From NCBI RefSeq assembly GCF_009720525.1, contig NZ_CP043930.1, positions 7,204,001 through 7,268,000 of the forward strand: a stretch of DNA of 64,000 bases, read 5' to 3'. The stretch is from Gimesia benthica. GTDB lineage: Bacteria > Planctomycetota > Planctomycetia > Planctomycetales > Planctomycetaceae. Of the stretch, positions 1 to 8,928 are shown piece after piece (within the stretch, counting starts at the first letter, position 1; every line of letters starts with the position of its first letter). A model generated the notes under the pieces. That model ran no database searches. It had not been told where the DNA came from and was given only the letters and a program-made list of their open reading frames with translations. The position numbers and the translations under genes are program-made.

Positions 1-269
1 GGTGCGATGACTGGTATTCTCCAGATGCCTACAAAGCGGCGCTGGCCCGCTCTGATGCCGGCGTCGTCCGTGACTGGACCGGTCCCAAGCTGCCGGTTGT
101 ATCGGGGGAACGAGTGGCCCGTGGCGCGAAAGATTCCTGGAAAGCCTGGAAACGGGCTGGGGAAAACATGCGGACACCTGGCCCGGACATCGGTTTTCGC
201 TGTGTCTTGAACCTCACTCCCGCAGGCCAGCAGCCCGACAGAAACACCCGCCCCGCGAACGCGTTTTAA
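1..269 (+). CDS. C-terminal end of a formylglycine-generating-enzyme (SUMF1/FGE-sulfatase) domain protein, partial
   Basis: The gene enters from the left; its frame starts at base 3 and stops with TAA at 267-269, leaving 88 residues. The stretch 'RVARGAKDSW' resembles the family motif RVxRGGSW, and 'GFRCVL' matches the GFRxV that closes the FGE fold. A polar tail of about 17 residues follows. Family members convert a sulfatase Cys to formylglycine, or in paralogues do sulfoxide/iron chemistry or act as kinase-linked sensors; the missing N-terminus prevents a choice. A Cys-type sulfatase lies about 23 kb away, but nothing links the two. The ATG-started reading frame at 7-210 is a different, implausible frame. 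Confidence 0.6.
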   Translation, partial: CDDWYSPDAYKAALARSDAGVVRDWTGPKLPVVSGERVARGAKDSWKAWKRAGENMRTPGPDIGFRCVLNLTPAGQQPDRNTRPANAF

Positions 270-301
270 TTCTTTTCAGCAGTGTCTCCCGCCTGAAACT
301 G

Positions 302-327
302 TTAAGGGCATTGATAGATGCCCTTAA
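302..327. terminator. perfect 10-bp inverted repeat, possible terminator
   Basis: TTAAGGGCAT (302-311), a 6-nt loop and ATGCCCTTAA (318-327) form a perfect stem 33 bp after the stop of the upstream gene. No T-tract follows, so it could equally be an mRNA-stabilising hairpin or a protein site. Apart from this, 270-418 shows nothing recognisable. Confidence 0.4.
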
Positions 328-418
328 TGTCCACTTTGAGCTACCCGCTCTGCCTCGCATTTTCCGCTTGATTTCAGCAGCAATCGGTCTAAAGCCCTTG
401 TATCCCGGCGATTCGCTA

Positions 419-448
419 TTGCGACAGGGTATGCCTGAATATTATAAC
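419..448 (+). promoter_or_regulatory. candidate sigma-70 promoter of marR-RND operon
   Basis: TTGCGA (419-424) and TATAAC (443-448) are separated by 18 bp. The expected transcription start, near 455, falls inside the palindromic operator at 451-473. That geometry would let a repressor block the promoter by occlusion. This is pattern matching only. Confidence 0.45.
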
Positions 449-450
449 AG

Positions 451-473
451 GGCTAATAATTAGCCTGGCTAAT
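451..473. promoter_or_regulatory. interleaved MarR-type operator (two overlapping palindromes)
   Basis: The sequence holds three alternating 7-bp arms: GGCTAAT (451-457), ATTAGCC (459-465) and GGCTAAT (467-473), each separated by one base. The first and second arms form a perfect palindrome, and so do the second and third. Palindromes of this size are typical MarR dimer sites, and marR itself starts 34 bp downstream, so autoregulation is likely. Two dimers sharing the central arm, or alternative binding registers, are both possible. Confidence 0.6.
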
Positions 474-506
474 CAATCAGGGGCGTTCACTCCGAAGGAG
501 GTGCTG

Positions 507-962
507 ATGTTGCAATACGATTTTGAAGAGAGCATCGGTTACTGGATTACGATGACTTCGCATTCCTATCAGGATGCGTTGAATCAGGAATTGATTCCTT
601 ACGGGATCACCTTCCGACAGTTTCAGGTGATTGGCTGGCTGGTTTATGCAGGTCCCCTGTCCCAGGTGGAACTCGCTGAGCGAATGATGATCGAACCTCC
701 GACTCTCGTGCGGATTCTGGATCGGATGGAACGCGATCAGTGGATCAAACGCGAAAGTGATCCGGAAGACCGGCGGCGAAAAGTTCTGCAAGTCCTGCCG
801 GAAGCGAAACCGATCTGGTCCAAGATGGTTTCCTGTCTGAAGCGGCTCAGAAAGAAAGCAACAAAAGGCATGACCGCCGAACAGGTGGAGACACTGAAAT
901 CCCTGTTGATGCAGGTACAGGAAAATCTGGGAGTCAAGCTCCCGGAGTTTGAGGCGGTCTGA
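507..962 (+). CDS. MarR-family transcriptional regulator
   Basis: This 151-residue winged-helix protein has the usual MarR length. The helix-turn-helix 'LSQVELAERMMIEPPTLVR' is followed by the wing 'DPEDRRRKVLQV', which matches the family DPxDRRxxxL pattern. The ATG at 507 is chosen because AAGGAGG (495-501) sits 5 nt before it; a GTG at 501 would overlap that ribosome-binding site. It probably represses itself and the downstream efflux genes through the palindromes at 451-473, with release by an unknown small ligand. The adaptor gene follows 60 bp later on the same strand. Confidence 0.9.
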   Translation: MLQYDFEESIGYWITMTSHSYQDALNQELIPYGITFRQFQVIGWLVYAGPLSQVELAERMMIEPPTLVRILDRMERDQWIKRESDPEDRRRKVLQVLPEAKPIWSKMVSCLKRLRKKATKGMTAEQVETLKSLLMQVQENLGVKLPEFEAV

Positions 963-1022
963 AACAAGATTCAGGATGAAGCTGATTACTTACGACTACT
1001 TGATATGACGTTGAGGAAGTTT

Positions 1023-2321
1023 ATGAGATTTGCAACCGTTATAGTCGCAGCACTCGCTGTGTTGATCATCAATGCACAGACTGTGTGTGCCCAGCGGGGG
1101 CCGGCCCCTGTTGCGGTGGCAGAAGTCGTCCAGAAGGATGTTGCTTCGGGACAGACGTTTGTCGGAACGGTACTCCCCATTAAACGCAGTGTGATCGGCA
1201 GTGCCGTCGGCGGGCGTGTGGCTGAGTTCCCCGTCAATGAAGGGGATTTTGTCAAAGCGAAACAACCGCTGGCCCAGTTGTTGACGAATACCATCAAGTT
1301 GGAAGTGGCTGCGGAAAAAGCAGAGCTGCAACTGCGAAAGCACGAACTGGAAGAGATGGAGAACGGTTCGCGTCCGGATGAAATCAAACGGGCCCGCGCA
1401 CTGATGCAGGCGGCCCGGGCAGAGAGTGAATACCAGACGAAACGCCGTAAACGCCTGGAATCTTTGTATGCCCGTAAAGCAGTCAACGATGATGACATTC
1501 AGCAGGTTGTTTCCGAATCGATTCGTGCTGACGAAATGTTCGAAGAAGCACAGTCCGCCTATCAACTGGCTGTCGAGGGGCCTCGCAAAGAGAAAATTAA
1601 TCAGGCTCGGGCTCGCGTAGCCATGCAGCAGGCGCTCGTCGACGAACTCGAAAGTAAAGTGGTCAAACACACGATCATTACTCCCTTCGATGGATACGTG
1701 GTCGCTGAACATACTGAAGTCGGTCAGTGGGTGAACTCTGGTGAACTTGTGGCTGAAGTCATCGCCCTGGATCAGGTCGATATCAGTGTGCAGGTGCTGG
1801 AAAATCACGTCCCCCACGTGCGGCTGGGAATGGAAGTCCGGGTGGAAGTCCCCGCGATTCCTAACCAGGTCTTTACGGGAAAAGTTGCCTTAATCGTACC
1901 GCAGGCTGATGTCCGCGCCCGTACGTTTCCCGTTAAAGTCCGTCTGAAAAATACAATTACCAAGGATGGTGGTCCCCTGTTGAAATCAGGGATGCTGGCC
2001 CGTGCGGTTCTGCCTACGGGACCTCAGCAGTCAGCGCTGCTGGTTTCCAAGGACGCCCTGGTTCTAGGCGGCCCGACACCAATGGTCTATGTCGTCGATC
2101 CTGCTGCAGATAACAAGAAGCAGGGTAAAGCCCGGCCAGTGCCGGTACAGGTTGGGGTGGCACAAGGCCGCCTGATTCAGGTTAAGGGAGATCTGAAGCC
2201 AGGTCAGCAGGTTGTGATCCGTGGTAACGAGCGTCTGCGACCCGGACAGGACGTGGTGATTTCTGAAGTTCTGTCACCCGATGCAGAACCCAAGTCCAAA
2301 GCTATCGACATTAAGGGTTAA
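1023..2321 (+). CDS. RND efflux periplasmic adaptor subunit (HlyD/MFP family)
   Basis: About 432 residues. An N-terminal hydrophobic signal (residues 1-24, ending near Ala-Gln) is followed by the first half lipoyl motif 'GGRVAEFPVNEGDFVKA', a long Glu/Lys/Arg-rich alpha-hairpin (about 80-200), the second lipoyl half 'TPFDGYVVAEHTEVG', then beta-barrel and membrane-proximal domains. It would bridge the inner-membrane pump to an outer-membrane channel. The ATG at 1023 is preferred because GAGGAA (1013-1018) lies just upstream; an in-frame ATG at 1005 lacks a site. The pump starts 12 bp after its stop. No TolC-like gene is present in the window. Confidence 0.9.
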   Translation: MRFATVIVAALAVLIINAQTVCAQRGPAPVAVAEVVQKDVASGQTFVGTVLPIKRSVIGSAVGGRVAEFPVNEGDFVKAKQPLAQLLTNTIKLEVAAEKAELQLRKHELEEMENGSRPDEIKRARALMQAARAESEYQTKRRKRLESLYARKAVNDDDIQQVVSESIRADEMFEEAQSAYQLAVEGPRKEKINQARARVAMQQALVDELESKVVKHTIITPFDGYVVAEHTEVGQWVNSGELVAEVIALDQVDISVQVLENHVPHVRLGMEVRVEVPAIPNQVFTGKVALIVPQADVRARTFPVKVRLKNTITKDGGPLLKSGMLARAVLPTGPQQSALLVSKDALVLGGPTPMVYVVDPAADNKKQGKARPVPVQVGVAQGRLIQVKGDLKPGQQVVIRGNERLRPGQDVVISEVLSPDAEPKSKAIDIKG

Positions 2322-2333
2322 TGAGGAACCATC

Positions 2334-5300
2334 ATGAATCTGATTACAGCCATTGTCCATAATCCGGTTAAAGTGACCGTTGGTGTGCTGCTGACGGTCC
2401 TCTTCGGTCTGGTCGCTCTGACTCGTATGCCGATGCAACTGACCCCCGAAGTTCAGCGACCCACCATTACCGTCGAAACACGCTGGCCCGGTGCCAGTCC
2501 CCAGGAAGTTGAACGCGAAATTGTGCTGGAACAGGAAGAACAGCTCAAGAGTGTGGAAGGCATCACCAAACTGAGTTCGGAAAGTGCCGACTCCAAGGGA
2601 ACCATCACGCTGGAATTCCTGGTTGGTACCAACATGGATGAAGCCCTGCTTAAGGTTAACTCGCGACTGCAGCAGGTTCCCGAATACCCGGAAGACGCCG
2701 ATCAGCCCATCATCAGTACCGCGAACGCTGCGGACCGTCCGATTGCCTGGTTCATTCTCAGCAGCCGTCTTCCCTCTGAAGAGAAAATTGTTGCGTTTGG
2801 AGATAAGCATCCGGAACTCAAGGATCGCTTGGAAGTGATTCGAAACACACCCAATCCCGGGTTGGCGATGTTGCGCCTGCGAATGCTGGCCGATGAATAT
2901 CCTGATGTCCGCGGAGAAATTCTGCCCAAGGAAGATATTGAAGTCACCAAGCTGCGGCGTTTTGCGGAAGATGAAATTGAAGCCCGTTTCGAACGTGTGG
3001 CCGGCGTTTCTCAGTCAAACGTGCTGGGGGGACTGGAAGATGAACTGCAGGTGGTTGTCGACTCCGAACAACTCGCCGCCCGCCAGTTGACAATCGCCGA
3101 TGTGCGTCGCGTGTTGCGCGGCCAGAATGAAGACACTTCTGCCGGTGATTTCTGGGAAGGTAAACGTCGCTGGGTAGTGCGTACTCTGGGGCAGTTCCGC
3201 AATATTGAAGAGGTGGAAAATCAGCTGCTGGCGGTCCGCGATGGCGCGCCAGTCTATGTACGGGACGTTGCAGAAGTCCGCCTGGGTTACAAAAAACCGG
3301 ATGGTCTGGTACGTCGATTCGGCGAATCGAGTATCGCGGTGAACTGTATCCGTGAAACCGGTGCCAACGTGTTGGACATCATGCATGGTCTCCGCGAAGC
3401 CGCTCAAGAAATTGACGAAACAATTCTCAAAGCCCGTGGCTTACAGCTGGTGCAGGTTTATGATGAAACCGACTACATCTATTCCTCAGTCGACCTGGTA
3501 AAGAACAACATCTTTATCGGCGGTGCTTTGACGATGATCGTTCTGATGTCGTTTCTGCATCTGGGAATTCGCACCCTGATTGTGGTGCCATTTATTATTC
3601 TGTCAGCCGTCGCAGCTGCCTATATCTCCCCCTGGTTTTTCGCAGTCTGTCTGGCACTCATTATTGGAGCCGGCTTCTGGTTTGCCCGTGGGGCCCTGGT
3701 GGTGGGTCTGGCAATTCCCACCAGTATTATCGGCACCTTCCTGATTCTGGGACTGATGGGACGTTCGTTGAACGTGATCAGTCTGGCTGGTCTGGCGTTT
3801 GCCGTCGGGATGCTCGTGGATAACGCAGTGGTGGTTCTGGAAAACATTTTCCGCAGATACTCTTTGGGTGAGTCTCCGTTCCGGGCGGCCATCAAAGGAA
3901 CCCAGGAAGTCTGGGGTGCGGTGCTGGCTTCCACGCTGACTACGATTGCCGTCTTCCTGCCGGTGGTCTTCATTCAGGAAGAAGCAGGGCAGCTGTTTCA
4001 GGATATTGCCCTGGCGATCAGTGCCGCAGTAGGACTCTCGCTGCTGGTCTCGATGACATTGATTTCCACCGCCTCGGCCCGTCTGTTACACAAACGGGAG
4101 GGACAGGACATTGAGGATATGCGGGTCGTCGACAATCCCGAACCTGAGGAACCTCAGAGAAAAGGCCGCTTGCAGAAAATGATCATCACTCCGATTGAAT
4201 CTGCAGGGGCTCTGTTTGTGAAGTCCGTTGTGGGAATGAACAGCTGGATTCAGAAAGGATTGTTGAGACGCCTGGTAGTGACCGGCGTTCTGGTGGGAGC
4301 GGCCTTCGGTATCAGCTGGCAGCTCTGGCCTAAAGTGGAATACCTACCGACAGGAAACCGTAATCTGATTTTTTGTATTCTGCTTCCCCCTCCCGGCTAC
4401 AACATGAACCAGTTGATGGAACTGGGGGAATCGGTCGAATCGGACCTGCGGCCTTACTGGGATATTGTTGACCCGGAGAGTGACGAAGTCAAAAAACTCG
4501 ACTATCCGGTGATCGGCGATTTCTTTTTCGTGGCTCGCGGACGTATGGTTTTTATGGGGATTCGCGCCCATGATTCCCAACGCGTGGGCGAACTGATTCC
4601 TCTGGTCCAGCAGGCGGGGGCCAAGCTGGAAGGAACTTTCGCGGTTGCCAAGCAATCGAGTCTGTTCGAACAGGGCTTAACCGGTGGACGTACTGTCGAA
4701 GTTGAAATCATCGGGCCCGATCTGCAGAAATTGGTCGGCATGGGGGGGCAGATTCTGGGGAAAGTTAAGGGAATGATTCCCGATGCCCAGGTGCGTCCCG
4801 TTCCCAGTCTGGACCTGTCCAGTCCTGAAGTGCACATTCAGCCCAAACTGGTGCAGGCTGCAGAAATGGGAGTAAGCAGTGCCGATCTGGGATATACAGC
4901 GAACGCGCTGGTCGATGGCGCTTTTGCCGGTGACTATTACCTGGGAGGCGATAAAATTGACCTTTCGATCGTCGGGGAGTCTCGACACATTCAGAATACG
5001 CAGGACGTCAAAGCCCTTTCGGTCGCGACACCAATGGGGGCATTGGTGCCTCTGGAAGCATTAGCGAATGTGGAAATCACCAGCGGTCCGGAACAGGTGA
5101 ATCACCGCGAACGACAACGGGCAATTACCATCGAAGTCTCTCCGCCTGAAGCAATGGCGCTGGAAGATGCGATGCAGAGAATCCAGGATGAAATTGTCCA
5201 GCCTATGCGGGACAGTGGTCAACTGGATGGCGGTTACCGGATTATGCTCTCGGGGACCGCAGATAAGCTCCGCGATACCTGGGCGGCACTGCAGTTCAAC

Positions 5301-5891
5301 GTATTGCTGGCCTTGATGATTACTTATCTGTTGATGGCAGCGTTATTCGAATCGTGGCTGTATCCGTTTGTGATTATTTTCAGTGTGCCCCTGGGGGCTG
5401 TCGGCGGAATTCTGGGGCTCAGTATCTTGAACCTGTTCATGCTGCAGACTCTGGACGTACTGACAATGCTCGGCTTCGTGATCCTGATTGGTACCGTGGT
5501 GAATAACCCGATTCTGATCATTCACCAGTCATTGAACCATATCAATGAAGATGGGATGACGCCTCGCGAAGCGATTCTGGAAAGTATCCGCACACGTATC
5601 CGACCGATTTTCATGACGACGACCACTACTGTACTCGGGCTGCTGCCCCTGGTGCTGTTTCCCGGTGCCGGGAGTGAACTCTATCGCGGTCTGGGAAGCG
5701 TGGTATTGGGCGGCCTGATTGTTTCGACCCTGTTTACGCTGGTCCTTGTGCCGACGCTGTTCAGTCTGACGATGGATGCCAAGCATACGGTCATCAATCT
5801 GTTTAAGCCCAGTGTCGCTAAGCAGTTCAAAACCCAGCCTGCGACCGCTTCTGATGTCGACGCGCAGGAAAAGGAGAATGTCACGGTTTAA
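2334..5891 (+). CDS. RND-family efflux pump, inner-membrane permease
   Basis: At 1185 residues it is somewhat longer than AcrB-type pumps (about 1050). It has the N-terminal TM1 followed by 'LTPEVQRPTITVETRWPGAS', two large periplasmic loops and two TM bundles. The TM4 proton-relay segment reads 'AVGMLVDNAVVVLENI' (one Asp followed by Asn), and TM10 contains 'VVNNPILI'. An insert of about 50 residues lies near residue 145 in the first porter loop. Function: proton-driven export of hydrophobic compounds with the adaptor encoded just upstream. Start ATG follows GAGGAA by 5 nt. The substrate cannot be inferred. Confidence 0.92.
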   Translation: MNLITAIVHNPVKVTVGVLLTVLFGLVALTRMPMQLTPEVQRPTITVETRWPGASPQEVEREIVLEQEEQLKSVEGITKLSSESADSKGTITLEFLVGTNMDEALLKVNSRLQQVPEYPEDADQPIISTANAADRPIAWFILSSRLPSEEKIVAFGDKHPELKDRLEVIRNTPNPGLAMLRLRMLADEYPDVRGEILPKEDIEVTKLRRFAEDEIEARFERVAGVSQSNVLGGLEDELQVVVDSEQLAARQLTIADVRRVLRGQNEDTSAGDFWEGKRRWVVRTLGQFRNIEEVENQLLAVRDGAPVYVRDVAEVRLGYKKPDGLVRRFGESSIAVNCIRETGANVLDIMHGLREAAQEIDETILKARGLQLVQVYDETDYIYSSVDLVKNNIFIGGALTMIVLMSFLHLGIRTLIVVPFIILSAVAAAYISPWFFAVCLALIIGAGFWFARGALVVGLAIPTSIIGTFLILGLMGRSLNVISLAGLAFAVGMLVDNAVVVLENIFRRYSLGESPFRAAIKGTQEVWGAVLASTLTTIAVFLPVVFIQEEAGQLFQDIALAISAAVGLSLLVSMTLISTASARLLHKREGQDIEDMRVVDNPEPEEPQRKGRLQKMIITPIESAGALFVKSVVGMNSWIQKGLLRRLVVTGVLVGAAFGISWQLWPKVEYLPTGNRNLIFCILLPPPGYNMNQLMELGESVESDLRPYWDIVDPESDEVKKLDYPVIGDFFFVARGRMVFMGIRAHDSQRVGELIPLVQQAGAKLEGTFAVAKQSSLFEQGLTGGRTVEVEIIGPDLQKLVGMGGQILGKVKGMIPDAQVRPVPSLDLSSPEVHIQPKLVQAAEMGVSSADLGYTANALVDGAFAGDYYLGGDKIDLSIVGESRHIQNTQDVKALSVATPMGALVPLEALANVEITSGPEQVNHRERQRAITIEVSPPEAMALEDAMQRIQDEIVQPMRDSGQLDGGYRIMLSGTADKLRDTWAALQFNVLLALMITYLLMAALFESWLYPFVIIFSVPLGAVGGILGLSILNLFMLQTLDVLTMLGFVILIGTVVNNPILIIHQSLNHINEDGMTPREAILESIRTRIRPIFMTTTTTVLGLLPLVLFPGAGSELYRGLGSVVLGGLIVSTLFTLVLVPTLFSLTMDAKHTVINLFKPSVAKQFKTQPATASDVDAQEKENVTV

Positions 5892-5905
5892 ACAACGTGC
5901 CCATG

Positions 5906-5957
5906 GTGTCAGGTCAGACTCCCCTTTACAATGGGGGGCTGACCCTCTTACTGACAC
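5906..5957 (+). other. structured intergenic element between RND pump and CRTAC1 gene
   Basis: Three nested pairings can be read: GTGTCAG (5906-5912) with CTGACAC (5951-5957), GTCAG (5913-5917) with CTGAC (5939-5943), and CCCC with the G-run at 5933-5938. The only large interruption is a 7-nt bulge at 5944-5950. No U-tract follows. It may be a processing or stability element, or an attenuator separating the pump from the gene starting near 5980. Confidence 0.5.
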
Positions 5958-5979
5958 TTGCAGCCCACAACCCTGACGG

Positions 5980-8922
5980 TTGGTGGCACTGAAAAGGCAC
6001 ATCGAGTTGTTGCGACTTACTGTAATTCTCCTGGTTTTGATCACGATCGGGATGGCACTCTGGTTCTCCGGAGTGTTCGAACCTGATCCGTCCGCACAAT
6101 TGAAACGAGGCGCGCATGCCTTTCGTGAGCAGCAGTATGACGATGCGAAGCGAGAACTGCTCCCGGTGCTGGAGTCTCCCTCACATGCTGACGACGCAGC
6201 GCTGCTGCTGGCGGAGATCGCCATTACTGAGGGAGATTTCTCGGCTGCCATTCAGTATTACGACCGGGTCCCCGATAATCAAAGCCGCGATTGTTACCAG
6301 GCGCGCACCCGTTCTGGAGAGTACTATCTGTTTCAGTTGAAGCAGCTGTCACTCGCCCTCGATCAGTTTGAGCGGGCCTACCAGTTTTTTCCCGAGGACG
6401 CGCTGATTCTCGAACGGCTCTCGTTCATTTACGGCTTGTCCACGCAGACCTGGAAAGCAGTGCCGATTCGCATCAAACTGCTCCAGCAGAAAGAACTGAA
6501 CCCCGTCGTACTGTATCTGCTGTCGATGAGTGACCGTTCATTAGAGAACCCGCAGCTCTTTGCTGACTACGAACAGGCCGCACCACACGATCCGCTGGTG
6601 CAACTCATGCTGGCCCGACTCGATGTGGATGAACAGGAATACGTGGCTGCTCAACAGCGTCTGCTGAAACTGATTCAAACCCAGCCCGCGTTAAGCCAGG
6701 CACAGGTGCTGCTCGGTCAGACTCTGCTAAAGTTACAGGCTCCCAATGCCTTTCAAAAGTGGCAGTCTGAATTACCAGCACCAGTCCGTGAACACCCGGA
6801 AATCTGGAATGTCGAGGGGCAGTGGTACCAGCAGCAGGGAGATCAGCAGGCAGCGATTCGCTGCTTTGTGCAGACACTCAAACGGGATGCAACGAATCCC
6901 ACCGCCTGTTATCAGCTGGGACAGCTGTTGAAGCAGACTGGAGACCCTAAAGCGGCAGAACAGCTGCTTGAATATTCCCAAACATTACAGACCTACGAAG
7001 GGCTGGTTAAAGTCGTTTACGGTGACAAAGAATTACCCGCCGCTGAGAAAACAGTACAACTGGCCCGGGAACTGGGGCTGGTCTGGGAAGCCTATGGCTG
7101 GAGCCGGGCCGCATTACTGCTTGATCCCTATCTCAGCTGGGCGAAACAGACCAGAGATGAACTCCAGGGAGAACTCAAAGAACTGCCTCTGGTGAGAACG
7201 GACCCCAGACTGAATCCCATTCGTGATCTGTCCCTGCCGGAATCATCAAAAACAACTCCGGACATGGCAGCTCAAAATTCCGGGAAGAAAGCTGCTAAAA
7301 CTGATTCACAGATCGCGTTTGCCGATGTCACCACGGACGCGGGGATTGACTTTCAATATTTTAACGGACATCCCTGGCCCGAGACGCAGCATAAGATGTA
7401 CGAGTTCACCGGTGGTGGAGTGGGAGTGTTCGATTTGAATGGGGACGGCTGGCCCGATCTGTACCTGACGCAGGGTACGCGGTGGCCCGTTGATGAGCGG
7501 GCCACCGAATTCCTCGATCAGATCTACCTGAATCAGGGCGATGGCACTTTCCGCGATGTGACAAAACAAACGGGTATCCAGGAAAACGGGTTCAGCCAGG
7601 GAGTGACAATCGGCGATCTGAACCAGGATGGTTTTGATGATGTTTACATCGGTAACATTGGTCAGAACCGACTCTACCTGAATAACGGTGACGGCACGTT
7701 CTCCGAGGTTGAAGAGGCACGTGGTTCTGCGGATGCCTGGACCACGAGTTGTCTAATGGCGGATCTGAATGGCGATGCAGCTCCTGAAATCTATGCGGTC
7801 AATTATCTCTCGGGCGCCGATGTCTTTGATAGAGTCTGTCAGAATGCAGATGGGAGCAGTCGCTCCTGCATGCCCTTGAATTTTCCTGCTGCCCAGGATC
7901 AGCTCTATCTGAATTCAAAAGATGATAGCCTGAAAAATGTCACCGCCAACTCAGGGATTGAAGTACCTGCCGGGAAAGGTCTGGGAATTATTGCTGCCGA
8001 CTTTACCGGTAACGGCTATCCCAGTCTGTTCATTGCCAATGATGCAGTAGCGAATTTCTTCTTCGTGAATCAAGGCACTGAAAAACTTCACTTTACTGAG
8101 CAGGCACTTTTGTCGGGCCTGGCTCTGAATGCCCAGGGACGTACTGAAGCCTGCATGGGCATTGCCGCCGGGGATGCGGACGCGGATGGACTGCTGGATC
8201 TGTTCATCACAAACTATTATCGGGAGACGAATACGCTCTATCGGCAGATCGGCCCGGATGAATTCGTAGATGCAACCCAGTCCGCGAATCTGGCGGAATC
8301 GAGTTTGTACCTGCTCGGGTTCGGCACACAGTTCCTGGATGCCGATCTCGATGGCTTGCAGGATCTGGTCGTCGTTAACGGGCATGTCGAAGATCTGCGC
8401 AAAATGGAGACACCCTGGCAGATGCGGCCCCAGTTTCTGAAAAATCAGGGGCAGGGGAGATTTGAAGAACTGAAGGCAGACGAACTGGGCGCGTTCTTTC
8501 AAAAACCACGACTGGGACGGGGCATGGCGCGGCTGGACTGGAACCGGGATGGTCGCGAGGAAGTCGCGGTGTCCAGTCTCGATCAACCGCTCGTATTACT
8601 GGAGAACCAGACAAAGGACACGGGGAATCGACTGGTAGTGCGATTAACGGGGACCGAATCGAATCGGGATGCCATCGGCACAACAGTCCGCCTGAAAGCA
8701 AGCGGGCAGACGCTGATGCGTCAGTTGACCGCGGGAGACGGATACCAGGCGAGTAATCAGCGATCGCTGGTATTTGGTCTGGGGCCTGACCAGCAGGTCT
8801 CAGAGCTGGAGGTCAGCTGGCCATCCGGACTCAAACAACGCTTTACCGGAATCGCTGCGAATCAGGAACTGCATCTGATTGAAGGACAGGCAGAACCATT
8901 TCGGATCCGCAGCTATGAATAA
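5980..8922 (+). CDS. membrane-anchored TPR / FG-GAP (VCBS) / ASPIC-UnbV protein (CRTAC1-like)
   Basis: 980 residues. One TM segment (about 12-33) is followed by TPR-like helical pairs (about 40-390) and, from about 445, an FG-GAP propeller with repeated Ca-binding loops such as 'FDLNGDGWPDLY', 'GDLNQDGFDDVY' and 'GDADADGLLDLF'. A C-terminal ASPIC/UnbV domain (about 875-970, 'AIGTTVRL', 'VSWPSG') closes it. The architecture is extracytoplasmic and widespread in planctomycetes; its role is unknown, with cell-surface binding or assembly inferred. The start is uncertain: TTG 5980 or GTG 5983, neither with a clear ribosome-binding site, but both retain the TM helix. It lies 88 bp after the pump on the same strand. 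Confidence 0.85.
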   Translation: MVALKRHIELLRLTVILLVLITIGMALWFSGVFEPDPSAQLKRGAHAFREQQYDDAKRELLPVLESPSHADDAALLLAEIAITEGDFSAAIQYYDRVPDNQSRDCYQARTRSGEYYLFQLKQLSLALDQFERAYQFFPEDALILERLSFIYGLSTQTWKAVPIRIKLLQQKELNPVVLYLLSMSDRSLENPQLFADYEQAAPHDPLVQLMLARLDVDEQEYVAAQQRLLKLIQTQPALSQAQVLLGQTLLKLQAPNAFQKWQSELPAPVREHPEIWNVEGQWYQQQGDQQAAIRCFVQTLKRDATNPTACYQLGQLLKQTGDPKAAEQLLEYSQTLQTYEGLVKVVYGDKELPAAEKTVQLARELGLVWEAYGWSRAALLLDPYLSWAKQTRDELQGELKELPLVRTDPRLNPIRDLSLPESSKTTPDMAAQNSGKKAAKTDSQIAFADVTTDAGIDFQYFNGHPWPETQHKMYEFTGGGVGVFDLNGDGWPDLYLTQGTRWPVDERATEFLDQIYLNQGDGTFRDVTKQTGIQENGFSQGVTIGDLNQDGFDDVYIGNIGQNRLYLNNGDGTFSEVEEARGSADAWTTSCLMADLNGDAAPEIYAVNYLSGADVFDRVCQNADGSSRSCMPLNFPAAQDQLYLNSKDDSLKNVTANSGIEVPAGKGLGIIAADFTGNGYPSLFIANDAVANFFFVNQGTEKLHFTEQALLSGLALNAQGRTEACMGIAAGDADADGLLDLFITNYYRETNTLYRQIGPDEFVDATQSANLAESSLYLLGFGTQFLDADLDGLQDLVVVNGHVEDLRKMETPWQMRPQFLKNQGQGRFEELKADELGAFFQKPRLGRGMARLDWNRDGREEVAVSSLDQPLVLLENQTKDTGNRLVVRLTGTESNRDAIGTTVRLKASGQTLMRQLTAGDGYQASNQRSLVFGLGPDQQVSELEVSWPSGLKQRFTGIAANQELHLIEGQAEPFRIRSYE

Positions 8923-8928
8923 GATCGC

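Noticed and set aside
7-210. 67-residue plus-strand ORF at the left edge
   Set aside because: The frame beginning at base 3 carries FGE-family motifs and runs to a stop at 269; the ATG-started frame is an overlapping shadow with biased composition.
2334-5891. Single Asp in the RND TM4 relay (VDN rather than VDD)
   Set aside because: This form is common among RND pumps and does not imply inactivity.
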